Below are positions 15,892 through 22,608 of a stretch of DNA of 29,893 nucleotides, piece after piece (the stretch's first letter is position 1; the number at the start of each line of letters is the position of its first letter). Under the pieces are notes generated by a model. That model saw nothing but the letters and a program-made list of their open reading frames with translations. It did not search any database and was not told where the DNA came from. Both the position numbers and the translations under genes were made by a program. The DNA is from Syntrophaceae bacterium UBA1163 (GTDB taxonomy: Bacteria; Desulfobacterota; BSN033; UBA1163). Location: positions 1 to 29,893 of the forward strand of contig DBZJ01000029.1 in assembly GCA_002311635.1 (NCBI GenBank), in the 5' to 3' direction.

Positions 15892-16455
15892 ATGAAAGGA
15901 ATGGTTTTGTTCACGGTCGTTGCTTTTTTATCAATGTTAGCTTTTGGCTCCATCGTTATGGCGAATGAAAAATCGGTTCCCATGCAGGGACCCAAACTGG
16001 AAATGGTTGGAGCTCAAAGGGACGCTCTGGCAATCGGTTCGCTTTTGTCCGCTGGTTACGTTGTGGTTAACTCATATGAGACATGCTCCCTGGGAAAAAA
16101 TGGGTTTATCACCTTTGATATGTTTGGGGTTCCGGTAGAGAGTCCGGACGGCGACATCCTTGGGTCGGTCAGGAACATCATGTTGAACGAGAGGAACTAT
16201 GACGATGCGTTTGCGGTTATTAACATTGGGAGCTCTCGTGGCCGGCTTATCCCTGTCCCTATGACCGCTCTGGAGATCTCAGAAACGCAATCCGGAAAGC
16301 TCGACATTGTGCTTAATAGTACCAGGGCAGAGCTGGAGGCTGCTCCCTTGTTTGACGCGACAAGGATTGATAACCCTCGATTTGAGACCCATATCTACGG
16401 ATATTACGGCATCCAGCCCTATTGGACCGAGGAGTGTTCGGTTCATGGTACGTAG
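15892..16455 (+). CDS. Exported PRC-barrel-like protein
   Basis: A 187-residue protein with an N-terminal signal peptide (hydrophobic about 4-20, likely cut near ...SIVMA-NEK). The central stretch FDMFGVPVESPDGDILGSVRNIMLN through LIPVPMTALEI is a PRC-barrel-like unit: a small beta-barrel of the photosynthetic reaction-centre H-subunit type, found in proteins that modulate RNA processing or envelope function. The C-terminus is rich in aromatics (HIYGYYGIQPYWTEE). I choose the ATG at 15892 because GAGGG lies 8 bases before it; the GTG at 15883 overlaps that site. It has its own promoter and a terminator after it. Its role is unknown; periplasmic stress proteins with this domain are common in Proteobacteria. 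Confidence 0.75.
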   Translation: MKGMVLFTVVAFLSMLAFGSIVMANEKSVPMQGPKLEMVGAQRDALAIGSLLSAGYVVVNSYETCSLGKNGFITFDMFGVPVESPDGDILGSVRNIMLNERNYDDAFAVINIGSSRGRLIPVPMTALEISETQSGKLDIVLNSTRAELEAAPLFDATRIDNPRFETHIYGYYGIQPYWTEECSVHGT

Positions 16456-16539
16456 ATAATTGGAGCTTCTTCGGGAAATAGGGGAGCCGATATGGTGGGA
16501 GACCGGTTTGGTATCTCGCTGTTTTACCGATTGAACGAC

Positions 16540-16562
16540 AAGGTTGGAGCTAACCTTTTTTT
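16540..16562 (+). terminator. Probable Rho-independent terminator after the PRC-barrel gene
   Basis: AAGGTTGGAGCTAACCTT (16540-16557) forms a 6-7 bp stem followed by TTTTT on the plus strand. The stem is short and lies 85 bases after the stop. It overlaps the last codons of the opposite-strand small gene. Confidence 0.5.
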
Positions 16563-16687
16563 CCTTCGAGAATCTTCTCAAGAAGTGTTAGACATTGTGC
16601 CAATTTCTGAGAAATCCTGAGGGCATGCCAATAAATCCCAAACGCGACGATAATAAGAACCCATATCGATATAATAGCAAAAATCAT
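16550..16687 (-). CDS. Small membrane protein, 45 residues
   Basis: The frame from the ATG at 16687 encodes an N-terminal hydrophobic helix (MIFAIISIWVLIIVAFGIYW) followed by an amphipathic stretch (ALRISQKLAQCLTLLEKILE) and a KKG end. This is the layout of a single-pass membrane peptide with a cytoplasmic coiled segment. AGGAGG lies 10 bases before the ATG. It follows the epimerase gene by 105 bases on the same strand and could belong to that operon. An overlapping frame from the ATG at 16694 is less likely because its product has no hydrophobic pattern. I do not recognise a family. Confidence 0.5.
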   Translation of the reverse strand: MIFAIISIWVLIIVAFGIYWHALRISQKLAQCLTLLEKILEGKKG

Positions 16688-16792
16688 AACTCATCCGCCT
16701 CCTGCTTGACTCTTCGAATCTTTCTTTATTAAAAGATAATTACGGTTAGGAGAAACTGCAAGAAGGGTGGTTGTCCGCGCCGCGGTATGCAG

Positions 16793-17752
16793 TCAATCCT
16801 GGGCTTTCTTGTACCATTCCACGAAACGCTGGATACCCTCCCTCATCTTTACCTGAGGGTGGTATTTCAGCCTTCGTTTCGCCTTCGTGATGTTCGCGTA
16901 GGTCACGGAGACATCGCCCGGCTGGAAGTCCATCGTCTCGATGTTCGCCTTCTTGCCCAAAGCCTCCTCGATCAAGCGGATCAACTCTCTTAAAGAAGTG
17001 GTCTGGGATTCTCCGAGATTATAAATCTCAAACTCTTTATGGTAAGCGATGACGCCGAGGATTCCATCGATCAAGTCGTCGATATACGTGTAATCCCTCC
17101 GTGAAGAGCCGTCTCCAAACATTGGAATTTTTTCACCCCGGTCAATCAGACGGGTGAATTTATGGATCGCCATCTCCGGCCTCTGCCTTGGACCATAGGC
17201 GGTGAAGATCCGGAGGCAGGCGGTATTCATCCGATAAAGGTGGTGGTAAGAATAGCAGAGAAGCTCGCCTGCCCGTTTGGTGGCTCCGTAAGGCGAGATG
17301 GGTTGGATGTCAAGGTCCTTTTCTGAGAAAGGGATTCTTTGGTTCTCTCCGTAGACCGAGGAAGAGGAGGCGAAGATAAAGTTTTCGACTCCGTGCTCTT
17401 TACAGGCTTCCAGAAGGACGATTGTCCCGCGAATGTTTACATCCTGATAGAGAAGAGGCTCGGCAATGGAGGGCCTCACCCCGGCCCTGGCAGCCAGGTG
17501 GACGACGACATCGACCTTGTTTTTTTGGAGGATCCCCTTTACCTGTATCGGGTTTCGGATATCGCCTGTGACGAGGTCAAAGAGATCCGGAAATCTCCTT
17601 GCGATCGCCTCGGCATTTTTGAATTTTATGGTGGGGTCATAAAATGTATCAAAGTTGTCCAGACCGATGACTTTAATCCCATCGCCTAAAAGACGTTCAC
17701 AAAGGTGCGAACCGATAAACCCCGCCCCACCCGTTACCAGAATTGTGTTCAT
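16793..17752 (-). CDS. NAD-dependent nucleotide-sugar epimerase (UDP-glucuronate 4-epimerase-like)
   Basis: A 319-residue extended short-chain dehydrogenase. It has the NAD-binding TGGAGFIG (7-14), LDNFD (31-35), the HLAARAGVRPS motif typical of UDP-glucuronate/UDP-glucose epimerases, the FASSSSVYG strand (127-135), and the catalytic SPYGATKRAGE (Tyr155, Lys159). Next come LRIFTAYGPRQRPEMA and RRDYTYIDDL, again typical. It would invert C4 of a UDP-sugar for surface polysaccharide. It starts 10 bases after the stop of the MFS gene with only a weak ribosome site (GGGTGAG), so it is probably translated by coupling. The pairing with an exporter is loose, and a joint role is not evident from sequence. 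Confidence 0.87.
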   Translation of the reverse strand: MNTILVTGGAGFIGSHLCERLLGDGIKVIGLDNFDTFYDPTIKFKNAEAIARRFPDLFDLVTGDIRNPIQVKGILQKNKVDVVVHLAARAGVRPSIAEPLLYQDVNIRGTIVLLEACKEHGVENFIFASSSSVYGENQRIPFSEKDLDIQPISPYGATKRAGELLCYSYHHLYRMNTACLRIFTAYGPRQRPEMAIHKFTRLIDRGEKIPMFGDGSSRRDYTYIDDLIDGILGVIAYHKEFEIYNLGESQTTSLRELIRLIEEALGKKANIETMDFQPGDVSVTYANITKAKRRLKYHPQVKMREGIQRFVEWYKKAQD

Positions 17753-17762
17753 CGCTCACCCG

Positions 17763-18947
17763 TCATGTTTTCTCAAGTCGTAGAGTCGACTCTTCGAGAG
17801 GATACTTTACCAACAAGCTTAGAACAAATGCAATCAGAGGCAACGCAAAGATCGATTTTACGGCCATCGGTACACCCCAGGTATCAGCGATCATTCCCAG
17901 TAGGGTCACTCCAAGTCCACCCGCGCTCATGGTAAACCCAACCATCATGCCTGATGCCATCCCCAGATTTTGAGGGAGGAGTGCTTGGCCCATCACCGTC
18001 GTCAGGGCAAACGTGGAGATTAACACCATCCCTGAAATTGCAAGAAAGACGAAAGTCATTGGACCACTGCTTCGATAGAAGAGAAGAAGAAGAGGACAGG
18101 ACAGGGCCAGCGTGGTCGATAGGAATTTCTTATGGCCCCACCGGTCCGCCAGCGGAGCGCCGAGGAGCGTCCCCATAGCCCCTGCGAGCAGAAAGGTTGA
18201 AACCAGTTTCCCAGCGTGCATCGGATTTCCCTTCAAATAATTGATGTAATAAAACGGGATGTAGGTCGCCATTCCAAACTGCGTCCATGCCCTTAACGTG
18301 GCGACGCTGACGAGAAGGGAGAACGACCTCTTTTGGTCTCTTGTAAGAGGTTTTCTCATCTCCTCCTTCGCTTCTTTGTGGGCGGACTCGACCGTCGTAG
18401 AAAACATGGACATGTTGAAAAGCAGGATGATCCCAATCAGAATTCCGGGTGCGATCAAACCCATCGTCCCCTTGAGGCCGAAGGAGGTAACGAGTGTCAT
18501 CGCGACCATGGGGCCAATGGCGATCCCCAGGTTTCCGCCTACCGCAAAAATGGACATGCCTGTGACTTTCTTATCTCCCGTGAAAAAGTAGGCCGTCTTG
18601 AATCCTTCCGGGTGGAAACTCGCAATCCCAATGCCAGTCAGAACGACGCACAGGAGAAGCAAAGAGTAATGAGAAACGAGTCCACTGATGGACAACCCCA
18701 AACAGGCAATGAAAGGAGCCAAGGGGATAAGCCATCCGATAGGTCGTCTGTCGGAGAGGTGTCCAAATGCAGGCTGGATAATCGAAGAGGTCAGATTCGA
18801 AGACAGAACGATGACGCCCGACATCGTGTAGGAGAGGTTCAGAGCCTCTTTAAAAAAAGGGAGCAGGGCAGGCAAGGCACCCTGGTTGACATCGGTGACG
18901 AGATGCCCAGCGCTGAGAGTCGCCAAGGCCTTCTTATTGAGCTTCAT
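17763..18947 (-). CDS. MFS exporter, fosmidomycin-resistance (Fsr) type
   Basis: A 394-residue, 12-helix major facilitator. The N-terminal signature SAGHLVTDVNQGALPALLPF is that of the Fsr family, as is IASFHPEGFKTAYFF in the middle of the N-terminal half. The GHLSDRRPIGWLIPL loop between helices 2 and 3 is the general MFS motif A. Fsr proteins expel fosmidomycin and other small molecules by proton antiport; the natural substrate is unknown. AGGAAAAGGA precedes the ATG. It is the first gene of a minus-strand operon with the epimerase and has a good sigma-70 promoter 26-54 bases upstream. Confidence 0.88.
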   Translation of the reverse strand: MKLNKKALATLSAGHLVTDVNQGALPALLPFFKEALNLSYTMSGVIVLSSNLTSSIIQPAFGHLSDRRPIGWLIPLAPFIACLGLSISGLVSHYSLLLLCVVLTGIGIASFHPEGFKTAYFFTGDKKVTGMSIFAVGGNLGIAIGPMVAMTLVTSFGLKGTMGLIAPGILIGIILLFNMSMFSTTVESAHKEAKEEMRKPLTRDQKRSFSLLVSVATLRAWTQFGMATYIPFYYINYLKGNPMHAGKLVSTFLLAGAMGTLLGAPLADRWGHKKFLSTTLALSCPLLLLFYRSSGPMTFVFLAISGMVLISTFALTTVMGQALLPQNLGMASGMMVGFTMSAGGLGVTLLGMIADTWGVPMAVKSIFALPLIAFVLSLLVKYPLEESTLRLEKT

Positions 18948-18972
18948 TTCCTTTTCCTATTTAAGAGTTATT

Positions 18973-19001
18973 ATTATTGATGATGAGCACCCCTTTGTCA
19001 A
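18973..19001 (-). promoter_or_regulatory. Sigma-70 promoter for the MFS-epimerase operon
   Basis: On the minus strand TTGACA (19001-18996) is followed after exactly 17 bases by AATAAT (18978-18973). This gives a leader of about 20 bases to the ATG at 18947. Confidence 0.65.
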
Positions 19002-19300
19002 TTTGTCTTTGCGCAGCAAATTGCCTCAAATTGAATGTTACCGTGTGTCTGAATAAAAAGGGATTAACAAACTCTTACCAAACTGCTTGAACCTCTCAAC
19101 CCTTTTGTGCTAAGAGAAAGCATAGAACGAAAACTCGCAAGAATATCTTCAACTCATGCTCAACATCGTTCTTTTACGTTAACGATCCCTCCCGGCAGTG
19201 TTCTTCATATGAGACAACGGGTGAGAATCGACGCAAAAAAAACAGGCTATGCCGGGGAATTCAATCGCTCACACCCCGAAAACCACCTTAGGAGGAATTT
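19002..19300. other. Gene-free stretch before the nitronate monooxygenase gene
   Basis: The spacer between divergent genes holds no gene I can support. The only open frame (76 codons, ending at 19337) runs into the next gene and lacks a ribosome site. No strong plus-strand promoter was found; CTTGAA near 19087 with CTAAGA at 19111 is a weak candidate. Confidence 0.45.
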
Positions 19301-20287
19301 ATGTTCAAGACTGCGATTACTGAAATGTTTGGCATAAATTACCCGATCATCTGCGGAGGGATGATGTGGTTATGTAAACCGCCTTTGTGCGCTGCTATTT
19401 CCAACGCCGGCGGGATGGGAAACCTCACGGCTGGCAACTATGAGACCGAAGGAGAATTCCGTCAGGCCATCCGCGAAACTCGAAAGCTTACGGATAAGCC
19501 GTTTATGGTCAACATCACAATGCTTCCTTCTATACGAATTACGGCCGAACATCATCAGATGTACCTAAGGGTTTGCGGAGAGGAAAGGATAGCCGGGATC
19601 GAAGTCTCCGGCGCTCCCCTAGATAAAGCTGCCGGAAAAGGAGCTGTTGAGATGCTCAAGAAGGCAGGGGTGAAGCTTTTCCATAAGGTAGGGTCTGTAC
19701 GCCATGCCGTTCACGCCGAGAAGTCGGGATATGATGGAATTTATGCCGCTGGCATAGAGGAAGGAGGGCATCCCCTCAGCGATGACGTGACGACGATGGT
19801 CCTGACGCCCCGCATTGTCGAATCCGTGAAGATTCCGGTGGTCGCGGTGGGAGGGATTGCTGACGGGCGCACCATGGCCGCAGCTTTTATGCTGGGAGCC
19901 CAAGGGGTCATGATGGCCAGCCGATTCATCGCCACCCGGGAATGCGCCGTGCACGAAAACATCAAGCAGGAGCTGATCCGGAGACAGGAATTCGAAACCA
20001 CGATCTTCGGGAAATCGATTGGCCTCCAGGGGAGGGCCTTGAAAAATAAAGTGGTCGAAGAAATCGTGGCCATGGAGGCTCGGGGGGGCGGGCTGCAGGA
20101 ACTTATTCCCCTCCTTTCCGGGGAGCGAATCAAAGAAGCTTGGGAGAAGGGAGATGTTGAACGTGCGCCGCTGATGGTGGGTCAATCCATAGGTTTGATC
20201 AAAGGAGTCTTAAGCTGCAAGGAGCTTCTTGACACCATGGCCAAAGAGGCGGCGGAATGCCTGGCCGTGGGGAGTAAGATTGTTTGA
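19301..20287 (+). CDS. Nitronate monooxygenase (2-nitropropane dioxygenase family)
   Basis: A 328-residue FMN-dependent TIM-barrel enzyme. The N-terminal TEMFGINYPIICGGMMW is the family opening, followed by AAISNAGGMGNLTAGNY and KPFMVNITM. The middle has DGIYAAGIEEGGHPLSDD, where the family usually has EAGGH with the catalytic His. The FMN-phosphate site is VVAVGGIADGRTMAAAFMLGAQGVMMASRF. It would oxidise alkyl nitronates to carbonyl compounds; homologues near CoA genes may act instead as enoyl-CoA-related oxidoreductases. AGGAGG lies 7 bases before the ATG. Downstream sits a remnant of an acyl-CoA ligase on the other strand, hinting that fatty-acid-related genes once stood here. Confidence 0.85.
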   Translation: MFKTAITEMFGINYPIICGGMMWLCKPPLCAAISNAGGMGNLTAGNYETEGEFRQAIRETRKLTDKPFMVNITMLPSIRITAEHHQMYLRVCGEERIAGIEVSGAPLDKAAGKGAVEMLKKAGVKLFHKVGSVRHAVHAEKSGYDGIYAAGIEEGGHPLSDDVTTMVLTPRIVESVKIPVVAVGGIADGRTMAAAFMLGAQGVMMASRFIATRECAVHENIKQELIRRQEFETTIFGKSIGLQGRALKNKVVEEIVAMEARGGGLQELIPLLSGERIKEAWEKGDVERAPLMVGQSIGLIKGVLSCKELLDTMAKEAAECLAVGSKIV

Positions 20288-20298
20288 CCTCAGAAGTT

Positions 20299-20514
20299 TC
20301 ACTTCACATCCGTTGCCCCATCCTTGATGCTGACCAGGCGCACATCATTATCCGGTACGGGGACCCCGATGCTGCCCACTTTATGACCCCAAATAGGGTG
20401 AGAAATCCCCATGGCCTTGGACTCGGATAAGCTATACCCCTCACCGAAAAAGATATTCACATCTTTAACCTGCTCGATGAGCTCAAGGGGCATCAGTGCG
20501 CCTCCGGCGATTCG
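20299..20514 (-). pseudogene. Remnant of an AMP-binding acyl-CoA ligase
   Basis: About 72 codons read RIAGGALMPLELIEQ, then VNIFFGEGYSLSESKAMGIS, then KVGSIGVPVPDNDVRLV. This is the central core of long-chain acyl-CoA ligases (SGGAPLP, then GYGLSE, then PGSIGxPLPDxDxKIV), in the right order and spacing. A stop (20515-20517) opens it and another closes it, and the rest of a protein of about 550 residues is missing on both sides, so it is a relic. An ATG at 20493 exists but would give a peptide with no complete domain. Confidence 0.75.
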
Positions 20515-20566
20515 CTATAATAGACATTTGATCATTTTTTGATTATGATAAGTGCCGGAGGACAAA

Positions 20567-21340
20567 ATGAAGATCGCCATTTCAGGGAAGGGTGGAGTTG
20601 GAAAGACGACGCTCGCGGGAGTCATGGCAAGAATCTTGGCACATCGGGGCCGTAAGGTTCTTGCCATTGATGCCGACCCCGATTCCAACTTAGCTTCGGC
20701 CATCGGCCTTCCCAAAGAGGCTCTCGCCAAACTCTCCCCCATTGCCTCGATGACTTCAATGATTGAGGAGAGGACCGGTGCAAAGAAAGGGAGTTACGGG
20801 ACGATGTTCAAACTTAACCCCAAAGTGGATGATATCCCCGATGAAATGGGAGTGAGTTATCAAGGAGTCAAACTCCTTCTTTTAGGCTGTATCCCCCAGG
20901 GAGGTGGAGGATGCTTTTGCCCTGAAAATGTTCTCCTGAAAAATCTGGTACGTCATCTTCTGGTCCAGCGGGATGAAGCCCTGATCATAGACATGGAAGC
21001 AGGTTTGGAGCACCTTGGAAGAGGGAGCACCGGTTACGTGGACGCCCTCGTCATCGTTGTGGAACCGGGACAGAGGGCCATGAATACGGCAAGACAGATC
21101 AAGAAATTGGGTGAGGATTTGAAGATTAAAAACACGATGATTGTCGGAAATAAGGTTACCTCTGACGAGGATAGGCGACTCATTGAAGAACAACTCTCCG
21201 ATTTCCCGGTCTTAGGCCACATGAGTTTCAATCCTAAAATTCTTCAGGCGGACCGGGAGGGGAAATCTCCCTATGACATCGACGAAAAAATTAAAGAGGA
21301 AGTGGAGGCCATTCTTACCGAATTAGAAAAGAAGATATAA
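20567..21340 (+). CDS. cooC: CooC-type nickel-insertion ATPase
   Basis: A 257-residue SIMIBI P-loop ATPase. It has the deviant Walker A GKGGVGKTT (7-15), the Walker-B-like AIDADPDSNLAS (33-44), the CxC of CooC proteins in GGGGCFCPEN (Cys116, Cys118), which binds metal across the dimer, and IIDMEAGLEHLGRG. CooC uses ATP to help nickel into the C-cluster of carbon monoxide dehydrogenase. The frame opens at 20552, but GGAGG (20557-20561) marks the ATG at 20567. No dehydrogenase gene lies in the window, so the client is elsewhere, or this is a CooC paralogue. A TATAAT at 20516-20521 could be its -10. Confidence 0.87.
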   Translation: MKIAISGKGGVGKTTLAGVMARILAHRGRKVLAIDADPDSNLASAIGLPKEALAKLSPIASMTSMIEERTGAKKGSYGTMFKLNPKVDDIPDEMGVSYQGVKLLLLGCIPQGGGGCFCPENVLLKNLVRHLLVQRDEALIIDMEAGLEHLGRGSTGYVDALVIVVEPGQRAMNTARQIKKLGEDLKIKNTMIVGNKVTSDEDRRLIEEQLSDFPVLGHMSFNPKILQADREGKSPYDIDEKIKEEVEAILTELEKKI

Positions 21341-21373
21341 TGATGCCCTCCTATGTTCTATATGGTCATGAAA

Positions 21374-21419
21374 CCCTCTCTCCCTCTACCCAGCGGGGAG
21401 AGGACAGGGGCGAGGGGGG
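21374..21419. repeat. C/G-rich hairpin repeat, left boundary of the DUF559 gene
   Basis: CCCTCTCTCCCTCTACCC and GCGGGGAGAGGACAGGGG fold as a hairpin, though less perfectly than other copies. Its right arm (GAGGGGGG) supplies the apparent ribosome site of the DUF559 gene that starts 8 bases later. Confidence 0.75.
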
Positions 21420-21426
21420 CAAGAAA

Positions 21427-21834
21427 ATGAAACGGGGAAACATCCAAAGAAGCAGGGCATTAAGAAGAGACCAAACAGATGCTGAAAAGAAACTTTGGGG
21501 CATATTGCGAAACCGCCAACTGGTTGGGGTAAAATTTAGGAGGCAGTTTCCTGTTGGTAAGTACATATTGGATTTTTATTCTCCTGAACATGGTCTTGGA
21601 ATAGAAGCTGACGGCGGACAACATTGTGAGAATGGGGTTAAACAGAAGGATGAAGTAAGGACAGAAGAATTATTCAGGTTAGGAATAAAAATACTAAGGT
21701 TTAGTGATAGAGAGATTCTGAATAATATTGAAGGGGTCTGTGAAATAATTCAAAAAAGTATAATAGGGGGGGAAATTAATTCCCCTCACCTTAATCCTCT
21801 CCCGAGCGGGGAGAGGAGAGGGGTGGTTGGTTGA
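21427..21834 (+). CDS. DUF559 nuclease-like protein framed by hairpin repeats
   Basis: A 135-residue protein with the DUF559 (restriction-endonuclease-fold) pattern: TDAEKKLWGILRNRQLVGVKFRRQFPVGKYILDFYSPEHGLGIEADGGQH (17-66) and a later LGIKILRFSDREI. Candidate catalytic residues are Asp49, Glu60 and Asp62 with Gln65-His66, as in Vsr-like nucleases. The last 16-17 residues are encoded by the downstream hairpin repeat (NSPHLNPLPSGERRG), so the stop codon comes from the repeat. The frame is open to 21340, but those residues read through the upstream repeat; I choose the ATG at 21427. The gene is visibly richer in AT than cooC and plsC on either side, suggesting insertion. Its function is unknown: DNA cleavage is a fold-based inference. 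Confidence 0.75.
   Translation: MKRGNIQRSRALRRDQTDAEKKLWGILRNRQLVGVKFRRQFPVGKYILDFYSPEHGLGIEADGGQHCENGVKQKDEVRTEELFRLGIKILRFSDREILNNIEGVCEIIQKSIIGGEINSPHLNPLPSGERRGVVG
21782..21826. repeat. C/G-rich hairpin repeat, right boundary of the DUF559 gene
   Basis: CCCCTCACC...CCTCTCCCG and CGGGGAGAGGAGAGGGGTGG form a hairpin. It encodes the end of the DUF559 protein and borders the start of plsC. Confidence 0.8.
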
Positions 21835-22555
21835 CGGTTTTATGATCCGTACAATCTTTGTCTGGTCTTGTATTGTGGTCGCCACATTGATCCTGGGGGT
21901 CTTTACCCTCATCACCTACCCCTTTGACCGGAGGGGAACGGTGGGTCATTATTACGCAAAGCTCTGGGGGAAAGTGGCTCTCCTGGCCAACCGGGTGAAG
22001 GTCAAGATAAAAGGGATGGAGCATCTGGATGGAAAAGGTCCCTATATCTTTATGTCAAACCACCAGGGGAGTTATGATATCTTCGCCTTGCTGGGGCATC
22101 TTTCTTATCAATTTAAGTGGTTGGCTAAGAAGGAGCTCTTCTCCATTCCCTTTTTCGGTTGGGCAATGGCCGCCGTAGGCTACATTAGTATCGATCGAGG
22201 AGGGACCCGGGATACCGTGGAGGCTATGAACGAGGCAGCTCAGAAGATTCGAGATGGAATGTCGGTGGTCATCTTCCCTGAGGGCTCGAGAAGTCCGGAC
22301 GGTTCGATCCAACCCTTCAAAAAAGGAGGGTTCACCCTGGCGATTAAATCAAAGGTTCCTATCGTTCCCGTTGCGATCAGCGGGAGCCGGGACATCATGC
22401 CAAAGGATAAATTGACCGCCACCTCGGGAGAGATTCAAATCTTGGTGGACCATCCCATCGAAACGGAAAGCTATGCTTTGAAGGATAGAGAGTTGTTGAT
22501 GAAGAAGGTGAGAGAGACCATCTCCAGGAATTTTAGAGCGATCGCTCAGAAATGA
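21827..22555 (+). CDS. plsC: 1-acyl-sn-glycerol-3-phosphate acyltransferase
   Basis: A membrane acyltransferase of about 240 residues that adds the second acyl chain to lysophosphatidate. It shows an N-terminal helix (7-27), the catalytic NHQGSYD (NHX4D box), a substrate-binding stretch FSIPFFGWAMAAVGYISIDRGG, FPEGSRSPDG (acyl-acceptor block) and VPIVPVAISGS. The start is uncertain. A TTG at 21827 follows GGAGAGGGG, which belongs to the hairpin repeat, and the ATG at 21842 has no ribosome site. If the repeat and the DUF559 gene were inserted, the original leader was probably lost and the repeat now provides the site. It overlaps the DUF559 stop by 8 bases if TTG is used. Confidence 0.88.
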   Translation: MVDGFMIRTIFVWSCIVVATLILGVFTLITYPFDRRGTVGHYYAKLWGKVALLANRVKVKIKGMEHLDGKGPYIFMSNHQGSYDIFALLGHLSYQFKWLAKKELFSIPFFGWAMAAVGYISIDRGGTRDTVEAMNEAAQKIRDGMSVVIFPEGSRSPDGSIQPFKKGGFTLAIKSKVPIVPVAISGSRDIMPKDKLTATSGEIQILVDHPIETESYALKDRELLMKKVRETISRNFRAIAQK

Positions 22556-22608
22556 CGACTCCTTAATAGCCCCCTCTTGCGAGATGCTTTGACCGAGGAG
22601 AAACCGAG

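Noticed and set aside
14166..20523. Shared 13-mer TTCGCTATAATAG at 14166-14178 and 20511-20523
   Set aside because: A 13-base match is expected by chance in 30 kb. Both hold a TATAAT but lack a good -35, so I do not call promoters.
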